Shown piece by piece: positions 22,233-33,135 of a DNA stretch of 64,000 nucleotides. The notes beneath the pieces are model-generated. The model made no database searches. It saw nothing but the letters and a program-made list of their open reading frames with translations, and was not told where the DNA came from. Source of the DNA: Dama dama (Eukaryota > Chordata > Mammalia > Artiodactyla > Cervidae); NCBI RefSeq assembly GCF_033118175.1, contig NC_083692.1, positions 12,707,501 through 12,771,500 on the forward strand, written 5' to 3'. The first letter of the stretch is position 1; each line of letters begins with the position of its first letter. The position numbers and the translations under genes are program-made.

Positions 22233-24018
22233 GAAAGCCTTCCTCAGCGATCAATGCAAAGAAATAAAGGGAAACAACAGAATGGGAAAGACTAGAGACC
22301 TCTTCAAGAAAATTAGAGATACCAAGGGAACATTTCATGCAAAAATGGGCTCAATAAAGGACAGAAATGGTATGGAACTAACAGAAGCAGAAGATATTAA
22401 GAAGAGGTGGCAAGAATACACAGAAGAACTGCACAAAAAAGATCTTCATGACCCAGATAATCACGATGGTGTGATCACTCACCTAGAGCCAGACATCCTG
22501 GAATGTGAAGTCAAGTGGGCCTTAGAAAGCATCACTATGAACACAGCTAGTGGATGTGATGGAATTCCAGTTGAGCTATTTCAAATCCTGAAAGATGATG
22601 CTGTGAAAATGCTGCACTCAATATGCCAGCAAATGTGGAAAACTCAGCAGTGGCCACAGGACTGGAAAAGGTCTGTTTTCATTCCAATCCCTAAGAAAGG
22701 CAATCCCAAAGAATGCTCAAACAACCACGCAATTGCACTCATCTCACACGCTAGTAAGGTAATGCTAAAAATTCTCCAAGCCAGGCTTCAGCAATACATG
22801 AACCGTGAACTTCCAGATGTTCAAGCTGGTTTTAGAAAAAGCAGAGGAACCAGAGATCAAATTGCCAATATCCGCTGGATCACCGAAAAAGCAAGAGAGT
22901 TCCAGAAAAACATCTATTTCTGCTTTATTGACTATGCCCAAGCCTTCGACTGTGTGGATCACAATAAACTGTGGAAAATTCTGAAACAGATGGGAATACC
23001 AGACCACCTGACCTGCCTCTTGAGAAACCTGTATGAAGGTCAGGAAGCAACAGTTAGAACTGGATATGAAACAACAGACTGGTTCCAAATAGGAAAAGGA
23101 GTATGTCAAGGCTGTATATTGTCACCCTGCTTATTTAACTTGTATGCATGGTACATCATGAGAAACGCTGGGCTGGAAGAAGCACAAGCTGGAATCAAGA
23201 TTGCCGGGAGAAATATCAATAACCTCAGATATGCAGATAACACCACCCTTATGGCAGAAAGTGAAGAGGAACTGAAAAGCCTCTTGATGAAAGTGAAAGA
23301 GGAGAGTGAAAAAGTTGGCTTAAAGCTCAACATTCAGAAAACTAAGATCATGGCATCTGGTCCCATCACCTCATGGGAAATAGATGGGGAGACAGTGGAA
23401 ACAGTGTCAGACTTCATTTTTTGGGGCTCCAAAATCACTGCAGATGGTCGTGACTGCAGCCATGAAATTAAAAGACGCTTGCTCCTTGGAAGGAAATTTA
23501 TGACCAACCTAGATAGCATATCAAAAAGCAGAGACATTACTTTGCCAACAAAGGTCCATCTGGTCAAGGCTATGGTTTTTCCAGTGGTCATGTATGAATG
23601 TGAGAGTTGGACGGTGAAGAAAGCTGAGCACCGAAAAATTGATGCTTTTGGACTATGGTGTTGGAGAAGACTCTTGAGAGTCCCTTGGACTGCAAGGAGA
23701 TCCAACCAGTCCATCCTGAAGGAGATAAGTCCTGGGTTTCATTGGAAGGACTGATGCTGAAGCTGAAACTCCAATACTATGGCCACCTCATGTGAAGAGT
23801 TGACTCGTTGGAAAAGACCCTGATGCTGGGAGGGATTGGGGGCAGGAGGAGAAGGGGATGACAGAGGATTAGATGACTGGATGGCATCACCGACTCAATA
23901 GGCATGAGTTTGAGTAAACTCCGGGAGTTGGTAATGGACAGGGAGGCCTGTCATGCTGTGATTCATGGGGTCGCAAAGAGTCGGACACAACTGAGCGACT
24001 GAACTGAACTGACTGACA
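22233..24018 (+). mobile_element. BovB (RTE-class) LINE, 5' truncated, longest ORF in the window
   Basis: About 1.79 kb: it lacks the 5' region and endonuclease domain but keeps most of the reverse transcriptase and the 3' end with its GAACTGAACTGACTGAC tail. Target duplication TTAGTATAA at 22224-22232 and 24019-24027 lies within the LTR. Low divergence and a long frame make it one of the younger BovB copies here. BovB is known in bovids and squamates, where horizontal transfer has been proposed. It also supplies mobility for Bov-A SINEs. Confidence 0.97.
22282..23754 (+). pseudogene. BovB reverse transcriptase ORF, catalytic box mutated
   Basis: 490 uninterrupted codons of an RTE-type reverse transcriptase. 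Upstream in-frame BovB sequence continues to the truncation point at 22233, so the first Met is not a true start. Visible motifs: GIPVELFQ near residue 95, the ARLQQY..AGFRK region near 165-185, motif A FIDYAQAFD (residues 215-223, metal-binding Asp 217), QG box reading VCQGC where other copies have VRQGC, and the catalytic box YADN at residues 317-320 where other copies in this window have YADD. The Asp-to-Asn change should abolish catalysis. The frame ends early at GFHWKD because GTCCTGGGTTTCATTGG lacks one G present in the copies at 49712-50085 (reverse) and 55247-56666. The remaining C-terminal region lies in another frame. The endonuclease domain is absent. Confidence 0.93.
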
Positions 24019-24115
24019 TTAGTATAACCTCATCTTAACTGACTGCATCTACAGTCGCGCTATTTCTCCATAAGGGCATATACTGAGGTATGGAGGGCCG
24101 TAAAAATTTTAACAT

Positions 24116-24526
24116 TATCTTTTAGGGAAGCACAGTGCAACCCATGAAATCACTCTGCTCAACCTTTTGGATGGATCTGACTCCACGTTTAGCTCAAGAG
24201 CTTGGCCTGTGGCTCAAACCTACTTCACCAGAGCTTTCCTTTCAGTTGCCCCTGCCCCAGCTTCCGTTTTTCTGAAAACCAGAGGATGTTCTCCTGCCCG
24301 GGCTGCTTGGTGCAGGCCTGTGCCAATCTGAGTCAGAGTGAATTGCACACAGTGGGGGTTTTGCTGAGATTTCAAAAGAAGGAGCACTCTGGTTTAATTG
24401 TGCATTGCTTAATTCTGAACCTAAGGCATGTGAAGCCTAGACTCACTGCTGGCAGCCCCCTTACCATGAATTGTGCCCATTCATGGAGGAATGTCGAGGA
24501 GAGAGAAGGAGAGGGGGAGGGGGATT
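24116..24526. other. Single-copy-like stretch with right copy of 40-bp repeat
   Basis: Holds the second copy of the 40-bp block (24244-24283). A 108-codon + frame (24202-24528) ends in a low-complexity EREGEGEGD tail and has no domain, so I do not call it a gene. Confidence 0.45.
24244..24283 (+). repeat. 40-bp direct repeat, right copy
   Basis: AGTTGCCCCTGCCCCAGC and onward matches 21567-21606. Its role is unknown. It could be the same unassigned repeat family on both sides or a local duplication. Confidence 0.7.
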
Positions 24527-24900
24527 AGTCAGGGTTCTCCAGCAGAACTCAGAAGTCATTTCTTGCAATGATGGAGACTGAGAAGTCACAAGATCTGCAG
24601 TTAGCAAGCTGCAGACTTGAGTCTCCAGCTAAGAGATCCAACATTATACTGGTGGTATATTTCCAGTCTGAAGACCTGAAAACCGGGAGAACTGATGGTA
24701 TAAATTCCAATCCCCAAACTGGCAGTCTTTAGACTAAGACGAGCCAGTTTTTCCAGTCAGAAGGCAGGAAAAGACTGATATCCCAGCTTTAGCAGAGTTT
24801 ATAGTCCATCAGACCTTCAACTGATTGCCTGAGGCCCACCCACATTAGAAAGAGCAATCTGTTTTATTCAGTCTAATTATTCAAATGCTAGCCTCATTTT
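24527..24900 (-). mobile_element. Old mammalian repeat, reverse, same family as 5935-6334
   Basis: TTAGTCAGGGTTCTCCAG at the left and CTTCAACTGATTGCCTGAGG plus CACCCACATTAGAAAG near the right are the reverse complement of that family's end and middle. Confidence 0.6.
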
Positions 24901-25251
24901 AAAACCCTCTGTCTTCAAAAATAGTCCTCTTTCTTACCCTCTCCAACCTTTTAAATATCTTTGAGGCAGCCCTTATGCTAAGAATTGCCAAAGCAAGCTT
25001 CAGGACTCTTCTTTTGCAAGTATTCTCATTTTAGATTGTAGAGGTATTGTTCCTAGTGAAGTTAAAGTTCTTTCTTCACTGTAAAATAATTCAAAGACAA
25101 AGCAGGGAGATTAAGAAACTAAAATGAAAGTATTTAAGCAAGAATACACCCTCCAAGGGAGAGCGGGCACTCAGATGAGGGGCCACTGCCCTGGGTTTCT
25201 TTGGCAAGTTATGAGGGGCATACACACGAAGGGGCAGAACATCCACTGGAT
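24901..25251. other. Single-copy-like stretch, no gene seen
   Basis: No repeat or exon recognised. Confidence 0.4.
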
Positions 25252-25259
25252 AAGGAAGA

Positions 25260-25475
25260 CTTTGAAAAGACTCATTTGAAAAGACCCTGATGCTGGGAAA
25301 GATTGAAGGCTGGAGGCAAAGGGGACAACAGAAGATGAGATGTTGGATGGCATCACCAACTCAATGGACATGAGTTTGAGTAAGCTCCGGGAGTTGGTGA
25401 TGGACAGGGAGGCCTGGCGTGCTGCAGTCCATGGGGCTGCAGAGTCAGACACGACTGAGGGGCTGAACTGAATTG
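25260..25475 (+). mobile_element. BovB LINE 3' tail
   Basis: About 215 bp: AAAGACCCTGATGCTGGG to a CTGAACTGAATTG end. Target duplication AAGGAAGA at 25252-25259 and 25476-25483. Non-coding. Confidence 0.92.
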
Positions 25476-25483
25476 AAGGAAGA

Positions 25484-27807
25484 GTCTGGGGATCGATAGT
25501 ATTCCTTGGTTTTCATCCCAGCTCCATTTCCCCGAGGGGAGGGGGGATTCTTGTCCTTGTTTAGCTTAGATCAGAAGTGTCCTGGTGTCAGCTCATAATG
25601 TGTACTTCTTGTCTGCAAGGTCAACCTCATTGTAATGAGAGCACAATGAACAAGAGGTCACAGTTGAAGGCAAGAGATTCCTGCCTTTCCCCACCTTTCT
25701 TTGTCTACTACTCAGACACTTAGGATCCAAGATGTGTGGTTTCCTATCATTCCAGAGGCTCCTGCTTTCTTTTGTCCGCCTATGGACCCCTACTCTTTAC
25801 AATTTGCATGATGTCCTGCCACCCAGCCCCTGCCCCCGTTTCTCTGTTCATTCCTTACTACCTGCCTGCTAGAACAGTATTTTGCACCTATTATTTGTTC
25901 TTAATCCTTGGAGTCTTAAACTGACGCCAAAAAAAATTTTTTTAACATCTTGTTGCAGATGCTTTTATATTTTGGTTAAATTGTCCCTATATGGAATAGG
26001 TTTAAAAATGGAAAGAAAAAAAAAAAAACAGAATAGTTGTTCTGTACTTTTCAAACATCTAGCTATTTCTATTTTTATGATGAAATTTTCTTCAGACAGA
26101 ACAAAACAGTGAAATGGGACATCTCTGATATTAAATCCTTAGACCTCTTCAGTTTTTAACCTGAAATTATCCTATCGTTTTTGAAAAGAAACTTATTCTC
26201 TACCATTTACATTCCAAAACTTGGAGCTTCTGAACCCTCAATTAAAGCTAGCTAACTTAATTATCTTAGCTAAGTGTTTCTTTCTCATTCAGCTTATAGT
26301 TCATTTATCCCTTCTTGGGATATAAGTCATTATGATAGAGCTATATAACCAATATACTTGTTTGTCAGGAAGTCATTTTAATGTCTTTGAAAGACTGAAT
26401 TATCAGAGTTTATCTGAGTTCCACATCAACATAAAGAATTGAATTCAAGCCCAATAAAGCCATCTCTTTTTGGTCTTTATCCTCTTTGACTGCCCTGTAT
26501 CAACTGTATATTAGAGTTCCTGACCACATCTCATTCCACAGGGCTGGCTCTGCCTCTGCCTGTGATGTAGCGACTTTTTGGACATTTTCTCTTCCCTTGA
26601 CTTCTGTGGCTGATTCTCTTCCTGCCTTCAGACTCTCCTCCCATCTGCTTCTTTGACTCTTAACCAATGTCCTTGGCCATTTTCTTTTTTTCTTTCCCTT
26701 GGCAGCTGCATCCATACCCTGGTAAAATGGCCACCTCTATGCACCTAATTTCCCTGGTATCATCTTTACTTTCTTATCTGTTCCCTTGCAGTGACTTGTG
26801 TATTTATGTTTATTGTGGTCCTTATCATATCAAAGTACAATCGTTTTCCTGTTGAACTGTCTTTGCATCTTTGACTTTTAGATCATTGACATTAAGAATA
26901 TGGTTTCTTATTCACCTACCCAGAACCAGACACATAGAAAGTGCTCTTTTGAGTGATCAAAGTTTTCTGTCTTTACCATGCCGTGGATAACATCTGTGTA
27001 TGTCTGTTTAGTTCCTCAAACTAAACAGGGATAAAACAAATGGAATCATTGTTTACTACTGTCAACTAGAAAATGGCACTTGCCATGGGTGCTTGCCATC
27101 GACCTCTACAAAGATTAAATCATATGCTAGTGCAGCTGTTGACCTTCATCATCGTCTGAGGGGAGTTTAGGGAGGAGATCAGAAATGAGGCACTCTGTGC
27201 TGCAGGAAAACTGGCAGGAGAGCTCTTCAGATAGTTAGTCTCAGGAGCTGATTTTATGAGCCCAATTCCTGTATCTCCTCATTCTAGAAAAGCACTAAAA
27301 GCTTTCATGGTGATACTTGTTTCTCTTGACTCGCAGAAGCCTCCCAAGACCAGCAGAAGCTTTCTACAAAAAATATGTGCTTGATTGCATGTATTCCCCC
27401 TCTACCAAAAGTGTTTGTATATATATACTGTCCTCCCCCTTACATCTTTTGGAGCAATTTTATATGGATGATATAAAATATAACTAATAAACTTGTGGAT
27501 TTTGCAAAAGTTGTTCAAGGCAGAGCATTGAAAGTGTCAACTGGCTTCATTTAACTGCTGATAATGGAGTGATGAAAGAGAAAGTAGACCTAAAGAAATG
27601 GTTTGGATTTCAAGCAGAATTCAGAGGAAAGTTTTTCTACTTGAAAGTTTTTCAACCTTAAAGTTTTAAGGATGGAAAATAAAACTGTTTCTCATTCCAA
27701 GCCTCTCCAGACGGTTAAGTTGGCAAAGGAAGAAATAGCTCTGGGAAAAGATCAAAGCCAGGATGATGCTAGTGGTATCAGATCAAGACCAAGTAAAGGA
27801 TGCATCT
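25484..27807. other. Long single-copy-like stretch, no gene seen
   Basis: About 2.3 kb without a confidently named repeat. An A-run lies near 26017-26028. Short frames on both strands (60-76 codons) have no motif. This and 46331-48480 are the best places to look for conserved non-coding or exon sequence. Confidence 0.45.
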
Positions 27808-27818
27808 ATAAGACAATT

Positions 27819-28033
27819 GCGTGCTCAGTCTCGTGTGCTCCAACTCTTAGCACGACCCCATGGACTGTGGCACATCAGACTTCTCTGTTCATGGAATTTT
27901 TCAAGCAAGAATACTGGAGTGGGTTGTCATTTCCTCTCCAGGGGATACTTTCCAACCCAGGGATCGAACCCGGGTCTCTGAAGTCTCCTGCCTTGGCAGG
28001 CAGATTCTTTACCGCTGAATCACCCGGAAGCCC
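27819..28033 (-). mobile_element. Bov-tA SINE
   Basis: Reverse copy. Target duplication ATAAGACAATT (27808-27818) and ATAAGATTATT (28034-28044), 9 of 11 identical. B box intact in reverse (GGGATCGAACC). Confidence 0.93.
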
Positions 28034-28059
28034 ATAAGATTATTAAGACCTTATAAACA

Positions 28060-28169
28060 ACCCACCCCAGTATTCTTGTCTGGAGAATTTCATGGACCGA
28101 GAAGCCTGGTGGGCTACAGTCCATAGGGTCGCAAAGAGTCAGACACGACTGAGCAACTTCACTTTTAAA
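28060..28169 (+). mobile_element. Bov-A SINE, 3' half
   Basis: Starts ACCCACCCCAGTATTCTTG and ends GAGCAACTTCACTTTTAAAG. The head is missing. Confidence 0.88.
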
Positions 28170-28257
28170 GACTCTGCCTCCTAGCTGCTCTCAACTGGAC
28201 AAAAAAAGAAAAAGCAGCTTATAAAAAATATAAGGGTCTGATTTACAGACCTTTACA

Positions 28258-28582
28258 GGTAAAGGAGATCAAGACAGTCAGTCCTAAGGGGAATCAACCC
28301 CAAATACTCATTGGAGGGACCGATGCTGAAGCTGAAGCTCCAATACCTTGGCCACCTGATGCAAAAAGCCTACTCACTGGAAAAGACCCTGTTGCTGGGA
28401 AAGATTGAAGGCAAAATGAGAAGAGGGTGGCAGAGGATGAGATAGTTGGATGGCATCAATGATTCAATGCACATGAACTCGAGTGAACTCCAGGAGGTCG
28501 TGAGGGACAGTGGGGACTGGCGTGCTGGAGTCCATGGGGTCACAAAGATTTGGACATGACTTTGCAACTGAAAAACAACACA
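28258..28582 (+). mobile_element. BovB LINE 3' end
   Basis: Runs from GGAGATCAAGACAGTCAGTCC to AACTGAAAAACAACAC. 5' truncated. More diverged than the 22233 copy. Confidence 0.92.
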
Positions 28583-29506
28583 GGGAAATAATTGCAAAAC
28601 TTTTAGAGGCCGTGTTCCATAGCACCCTAACCCTCTCCCCAAGGTTGAAAGAACCATAAATTTGAGTGTGTATATGGCTTTGGTCAAAAGATGCTGACCC
28701 CAAAATTTGTGTGGCCTATGTCCAAGGATACTAGCCCCAGTAGGAGTCATAAGGAATCTGCAAAGTTTCTAAGAGAACTGTCAGAAGCAATCAGTGCTGA
28801 TTTAGACTAGAGATTGGATTGGGACAGAAATTGTTCAAAATAAATCAAGATTTCTGGACTCCTAACAGTTAGTCTACTGTCAGGAGATAGGATGAGAAAA
28901 AACTTCTCAACTGCAAAACCAGGCCATTTCTAATGGAAAAGAGAGTTTGATTTAGTGGGAGGGTCTGGAGTTCAGACTGTAGAGCCAAGGAGAATCATTC
29001 AGAGGGAGTAAGACTTGGTCCTCATCAATGTCTGTTTCCTGATACTGCAACATGGAAACTTAGCCACATGTGTCTGGCTGGATATCATCATTTCTATAAA
29101 CAGGTGACCACTTAGTGCTAGCTGCTTCTGCTTTTTGAGTGGGAACATCTATTATGATTATGCTATTCCCTTCTTCCTACTGTCTATTGGATATAGGAGA
29201 GGGTAAATATTTTATAGGCTGCTACACCCAAGAAGTCATTCTCAATGGAACCTAATTTAGCTGAAAAAATTTTGGACTTTGAGTCTGATGTTAAAATGGG
29301 ATGAGACTGGGGGGAGGGGAATAGGATGGGAATATTTTTCATGTGGAAGGAATATGAATTCTTATGGCTAGAGGATAGTGATAGTTTCCACAAAGGTGGT
29401 GCAATAGTACCTTCCATTCCATATGCTTCTTTGCAGTATGATCTTCCTGTTCCCCTACCAACTCATGGAATATATTTCCCTTCTCCTTAAATTTGGCATG
29501 CCCCAT
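28583..29506. other. Mostly unassigned; possible MaLR internal remnant
   Basis: The part around 29255-29400 (TTTTGGACTTTGAGTCTGATG, AAATGGGATGAGACTGGGG) resembles the end of MaLR internal sequence that normally precedes an LTR, in sense orientation. The rest is unassigned. No gene seen. Confidence 0.35.
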
Positions 29507-29757
29507 GGGTCTTCCCTCATAGCTCTGTCAGTAAAGAATCGGTGTGCAGTGCAGGAGACCCAGGTTTGATTCCTGGGTCGGGAAGATCCGCTGGAGAAGG
29601 AAACGGCAACCCACTCCAGTATTCTTTTCTTTTTTTTTTTCCCACTCCAGTATTCTTGCCTGGAGAATCCCATGGATAGAGGAGCCCCAAGGGCTACAGT
29701 CCATGGAGTCACAAGAGTTGGACAGGACTTAGCTACTAAATCATCATCATCATCATG
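29507..29757 (+). mobile_element. Bov-tA SINE carrying a poly(T) insertion
   Basis: Full-length sense copy with a (CAT)n tail (ATCATCATCATCATG). In the body, CCCACTCCAGTATTCTT occurs twice (29610-29626 and 29641-29657) around a 14-nt T-rich tract. This is best read as a later tail-only insertion with target duplication. Confidence 0.93.
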
Positions 29758-30114
29758 ATCTTTTTTGAACAAATGATTAAAGCAGATATTATGCTGTGCA
29801 AATTCTGAGGCTGGTCCTTCAAAGATCTATTGCTTCTACCTTTGCCACTAGAAACACACATTAGAATCTCACTACCATGCTGCGAGGAAGGCCAAGAAGC
29901 CCCAGGAGAGGCTCAGAGTATCAGAGTAGATGAAAATTGAGGCTCCTGGTTGATCACCCCAGCTGAGTTTTCAGTCAGCAGTCAGAACCAACTATAACAA
30001 TATAAATAAGACCGTTTTGGACTTGCTAGTCTTCTTATCACCTCAGCTGACGTCAAATGAATCTTAGGTACTCACAGAATCTTAAAACATAATATATTGC
30101 TACTGTCTTAACAG
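29758..30114. other. Single-copy-like stretch, no gene seen
   Basis: No repeat or exon recognised. Confidence 0.4.
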
Positions 30115-30318
30115 AGGCCTCCCTGGTGCGTCAGCAGTAAAGAATGTGTCTGTCAATGCAGGAGAAGTGGGTCGGAAAGATCCTCTGGAGAAGAAAATAG
30201 CAACCCAGGCCAGTGTTCTTGCCTGGGAAATCCCATGGACAGAGGAGCCTGACAGGCTACAGTCTAAGGGGTCACAAAGAGTCAGACAGTTGTTTGTTGC
30301 AACTAAACAACAGCAACA
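30115..30318 (+). mobile_element. Bov-tA SINE
   Basis: Sense copy. The B-box region is deleted (GGAGAAGTGGGTCGGAAAG), so its internal promoter is probably inactive. CAACAGCAAC tail. Confidence 0.88.
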
Positions 30319-30567
30319 AATGTCTTAAGAAACTAACTCTTGGGGTGGTTTGCTACACAATAAGAGACAAGGGAAACAAAAGACATGTTTGGAGACAGAC
30401 TGTAAATATCCGGGCTACTATCTGGGAGCCAAGGGAAGGGTTGGAGTGGCCAGATCATAGTTTTCTATGACCTCACACAGCTGACCTTATGGATATTTAC
30501 ACACCTGGGAGTCAGTGGGTCTTCTGAGGCTTGAAGTCCTTTGATACCTGATATAGTATCTTACTTA

Positions 30568-30772
30568 TAGGTGGCTCAGAGGTTAAAGTGTCTGCCTGCA
30601 ATGTGGGAGACCTGGGTTCGATCCCTAGGTCGGGAAGAGCCCCTGGAGAAGGAAATGGCAACCCACTCCAGTATCCTTGCCTGGATAATCCCATGGACAG
30701 AGGAGCCTGGTGGTTTATAGTCCATAGGGTTGCAAAGAGTCGGACACGACTGAGTGCCTTAACTAACTTTAC
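30568..30772 (+). mobile_element. Bov-tA SINE, slightly head truncated
   Basis: Starts at GGTGGCTCAGAGG, B box GGTTCGATCCC intact. Ends TTAACTAACTTTAC. Confidence 0.92.
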
Positions 30773-30889
30773 TAAAGATTTAATAAGCTCAGGCAAGCCT
30801 CAAAGTGTGTACTTAGAAATCCTCAGGTCTTATGTTTGTTGCTTTTAAATCTTCAGAAATGGGAAAGATATATTCCTCAATATATTCTC

Positions 30890-31410
30890 AAGTTTATTTT
30901 CTTAGGTTTCTCCCACTATTCCTCTGGATATATTCCTATTCAGTCAAAATAAACTACTCATTTTCCCCAGATATCCTCTCCTTTTCAGACTCTGTTTCTT
31001 TGCTACAGTCACTTAATCAATCACTTATGTGGAAGTTCTCTGAAAATTAAAAGGGGCTATAAACTTTTATTACTTTGCATCAGATTTTAGTTATGGGCAT
31101 ATTTTCTCTACAAAATTATAAATTCCATAAGAGTAATGAATGTCAATTTTATTTTTGTTGCATCCTCTGTGCTAAAAGAGCCTTAAACCTAGTTAGTAAT
31201 CAAAAGCATTATATTTCTGTCTACATGTCTGTCTGTCTATCTATTATATCTAAGTTTCAGATAAATCTAAATTCAATGCCTATAAAATCCAAACTCTCTG
31301 GCATGATGCACGAGGCCCTTCACAATCAGGCCTCTGCCCTCTCTCCAGCCTCATTTCTTGCCTCTCAATCACTTTCACTAGGGATTTGCAATGATGGAAA
31401 CTATTAAGAA
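30890..31410 (+). mobile_element. L2-like old LINE fragment
   Basis: AAATCCAAACTCTCTGGCATG followed by GAGGCCCTTCACAATCAGGC and CTCTCCAGCCTCATTTC reproduces a block order typical of L2-type mammalian LINEs. The stretch upstream fits less well. Very diverged, no coding capacity. Confidence 0.5.
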
Positions 31411-31526
31411 AAAAAGACAGTATGTTCAAAGGATTTGGGGCAGCTATTAATGACAGATCACTGCTCCTTGGAACCCGTGGCAGAAACTGCTCTCTCTCAA
31501 GATTGCTTCTCTTTTCTCTAATAATG

Positions 31527-31762
31527 CTAAGTCACTTCAGTCATGTCCGACTCTGTGCGACCCCATCCCTGGGATTCTCCAGGCAAGAACACTGGAGTGG
31601 GTTGCCATTTCCTTCTCCAATGCATAAAAGTGAAAAGTGAAAGTGAAGTCACTCAGTCATGTCTGACTCTTCGCGACCCCATGGACTGCACTGCAGCCTA
31701 CCAGGCTCCGCCGTCCATGGGATTTTCCAGGCAAGAGTATTGGAGTGGGGTGCCATTGCCCT
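31527..31762 (-). mobile_element. BovA2 SINE (two Bov-A monomers)
   Basis: Two body units without a tRNA-like head: 31527-31620 and 31640-31762, joined by ATGCATAAAAGTGAAAAGTG. Flanks share CTAATA. The same architecture is at 40831-41097 and 62836-63076. Confidence 0.92.
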
Positions 31763-32887
31763 AATAGAACCACTGCAAATAGTTGGGCAAATACTCATCT
31801 AAAATATGAACTTCATTTTCCAGCCCTCCTTGAAGCTTCATGTAGCCATGTAACTAATTCCTATCCAATTAAATATAAAGAGAAGTGTCATGGATAGTTT
31901 CTAGGGAATGTTCTTAAAAGGTGAGGCTGATTACTTTTACACTTTTTTTTTTTTTTTCTGCAGCTGAGTTGTGGACATCAAGGGATTCAAGAAATCATCT
32001 TGGACGGTAAGGAGGAAGCTACATGTCAAAGATGGTAGAGCAATAAAATATAATGATCACAGAGCTACTGCGCACATTCTGCAATGCTTATGCCAGAATT
32101 AATTCATGTCTGAGAGCAATAAAGGTAAAGCTACTGCTATCTGAGCATCTTTGTTACTCACAACTGAAACACGTCTTCCATAACACCACGCCTAACCTAC
32201 GGAAGGATTGTTGAATGAACCATCCTCCAAGCATCGGGGTGTTCATGTGGGAATAAGATTCTCATTTCAGTTGAAGTTTAAGTCTTTTTGGTTTACCTTA
32301 TCTGGATCAACCCAGCTCACACATGGAGAATAAAATGACCACTATCATAAGTAAAAAGGTTTGCGTTCACTTTCAGTTTTTTATTTGCTTTCCATTTCAT
32401 CTAGTTGAACCTGCCTTTGCTTGTCTTTTTGACAATAGCATCACTTCCCTACCCATTTCACATTTAAAATCACTGAAATGTGACATGCAGTTTCAAAGAA
32501 AGAAAGAGATGCCTCTTCTTCTATAAAAGGATTCTAAGCATTGTCCCTACCCATTCTCTTCTCTCCTTAAATTCCTTCACCCACTTTACCTCCCTACTTG
32601 CTATATGGAAATGACTAAAGGAAAACATTGAGGCATTTTAGCTGCTCCCATGTTTTTAATATTTCCAAGATTATCCCACATGGCCCATTAGTTTATTCTT
32701 GGTGCGAAGGCAGCCATGACTGGCTTCCTTGATGCCTGTGACTTGTGCAGATGGCCCGGTACGTGAAGTGTCATATGTGATAAAACCTTGTTACACTCAG
32801 ATGAGGGAATGGGGACAGGCATGCCCCTCTGTTATAATTTCTGATTCGGCAAAAGAGGTGGGATATCAGAGGACTGTTACAGGCAGC
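31763..32887. other. Unassigned, with an old repeat-like part
   Basis: 31780-31920 (TTCCAGCCCTCCTTGAAGC, GCCATGTAACTAATTCC) looks like an old mammalian repeat whose family I could not name. A T-run is at 31943-31958. The rest appears single copy. No gene seen. Confidence 0.4.
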
Positions 32888-32897
32888 AAAGTGATAG

Positions 32898-32899
<2 letters not shown>

Positions 32900-32942
<43 letters not shown>
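32900..32942. repeat. (TG)n microsatellite, about 22 units
   Basis: An uninterrupted TG run forming the tail of the adjacent reverse SINE. Likely length-polymorphic. Confidence 0.95.
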
Positions 32943-32945
<3 letters not shown>

Positions 32946-33135
32946 TTGTGGCCAACTCTTTGTGATCCATGGACTGTAGCCCACCAGGTTCCACTGTCCA
33001 TAGCATTTCTCAGGCAAGAATACTGGAGCAGGGTGCCATTGCCTATTCCAGGGTACCTTCCTGACCCAGGGATTGATCCCGCGTCTCCAGCATTGGCAGA
33101 CAGATTCTTTACCACTAGCCCCACCTGGGAAACCC
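32900..33135 (-). mobile_element. Bov-tA SINE with expanded (TG)n tail
   Basis: Reverse copy whose tail has become a (TG)n microsatellite of about 22 units (32900-32942). Target duplication AAAGTGATAGAT (32888-32899) and AAAGTGACAGAT (33136-33147), 11 of 12 identical. Confidence 0.96.

Larger units (their letters stand above)
21641..24115 (-). mobile_element. MaLR-like LTR split by two BovB insertions
   Basis: Three pieces fit one old LTR in reverse: 21641-21666 (ATCAGTTCCCTAAGGTGACC), 21925-22232 (CTTAAAAACAACAGAAATG, TCTAGAGCCTAGAAGTCC, TTGGATTAGGACCCACCC) and 24019-24115 (CCTCATCTTAACTGACTGC). The block order matches mammalian MLT1/MST-type LTRs, and the second copy at 56846-57483 has the same order. 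No internal retroviral genes are attached. Confidence 0.65.

Noticed and set aside
22233..24018. An active, mobilisation-competent BovB
   Set aside because: It lacks the endonuclease domain and 5' region, has YADN in place of YADD, and is frameshifted near 23737.
24202..24528. 108-codon + strand ORF as a host gene
   Set aside because: No motif, a low-complexity acidic/glycine end, no splice or promoter context, and partial overlap with an old repeat at its end.
32900..32942. CRISPR-like or tandem-repeat array
   Set aside because: It is a plain TG microsatellite in a SINE tail. There are no spacers, and the host is a mammal.
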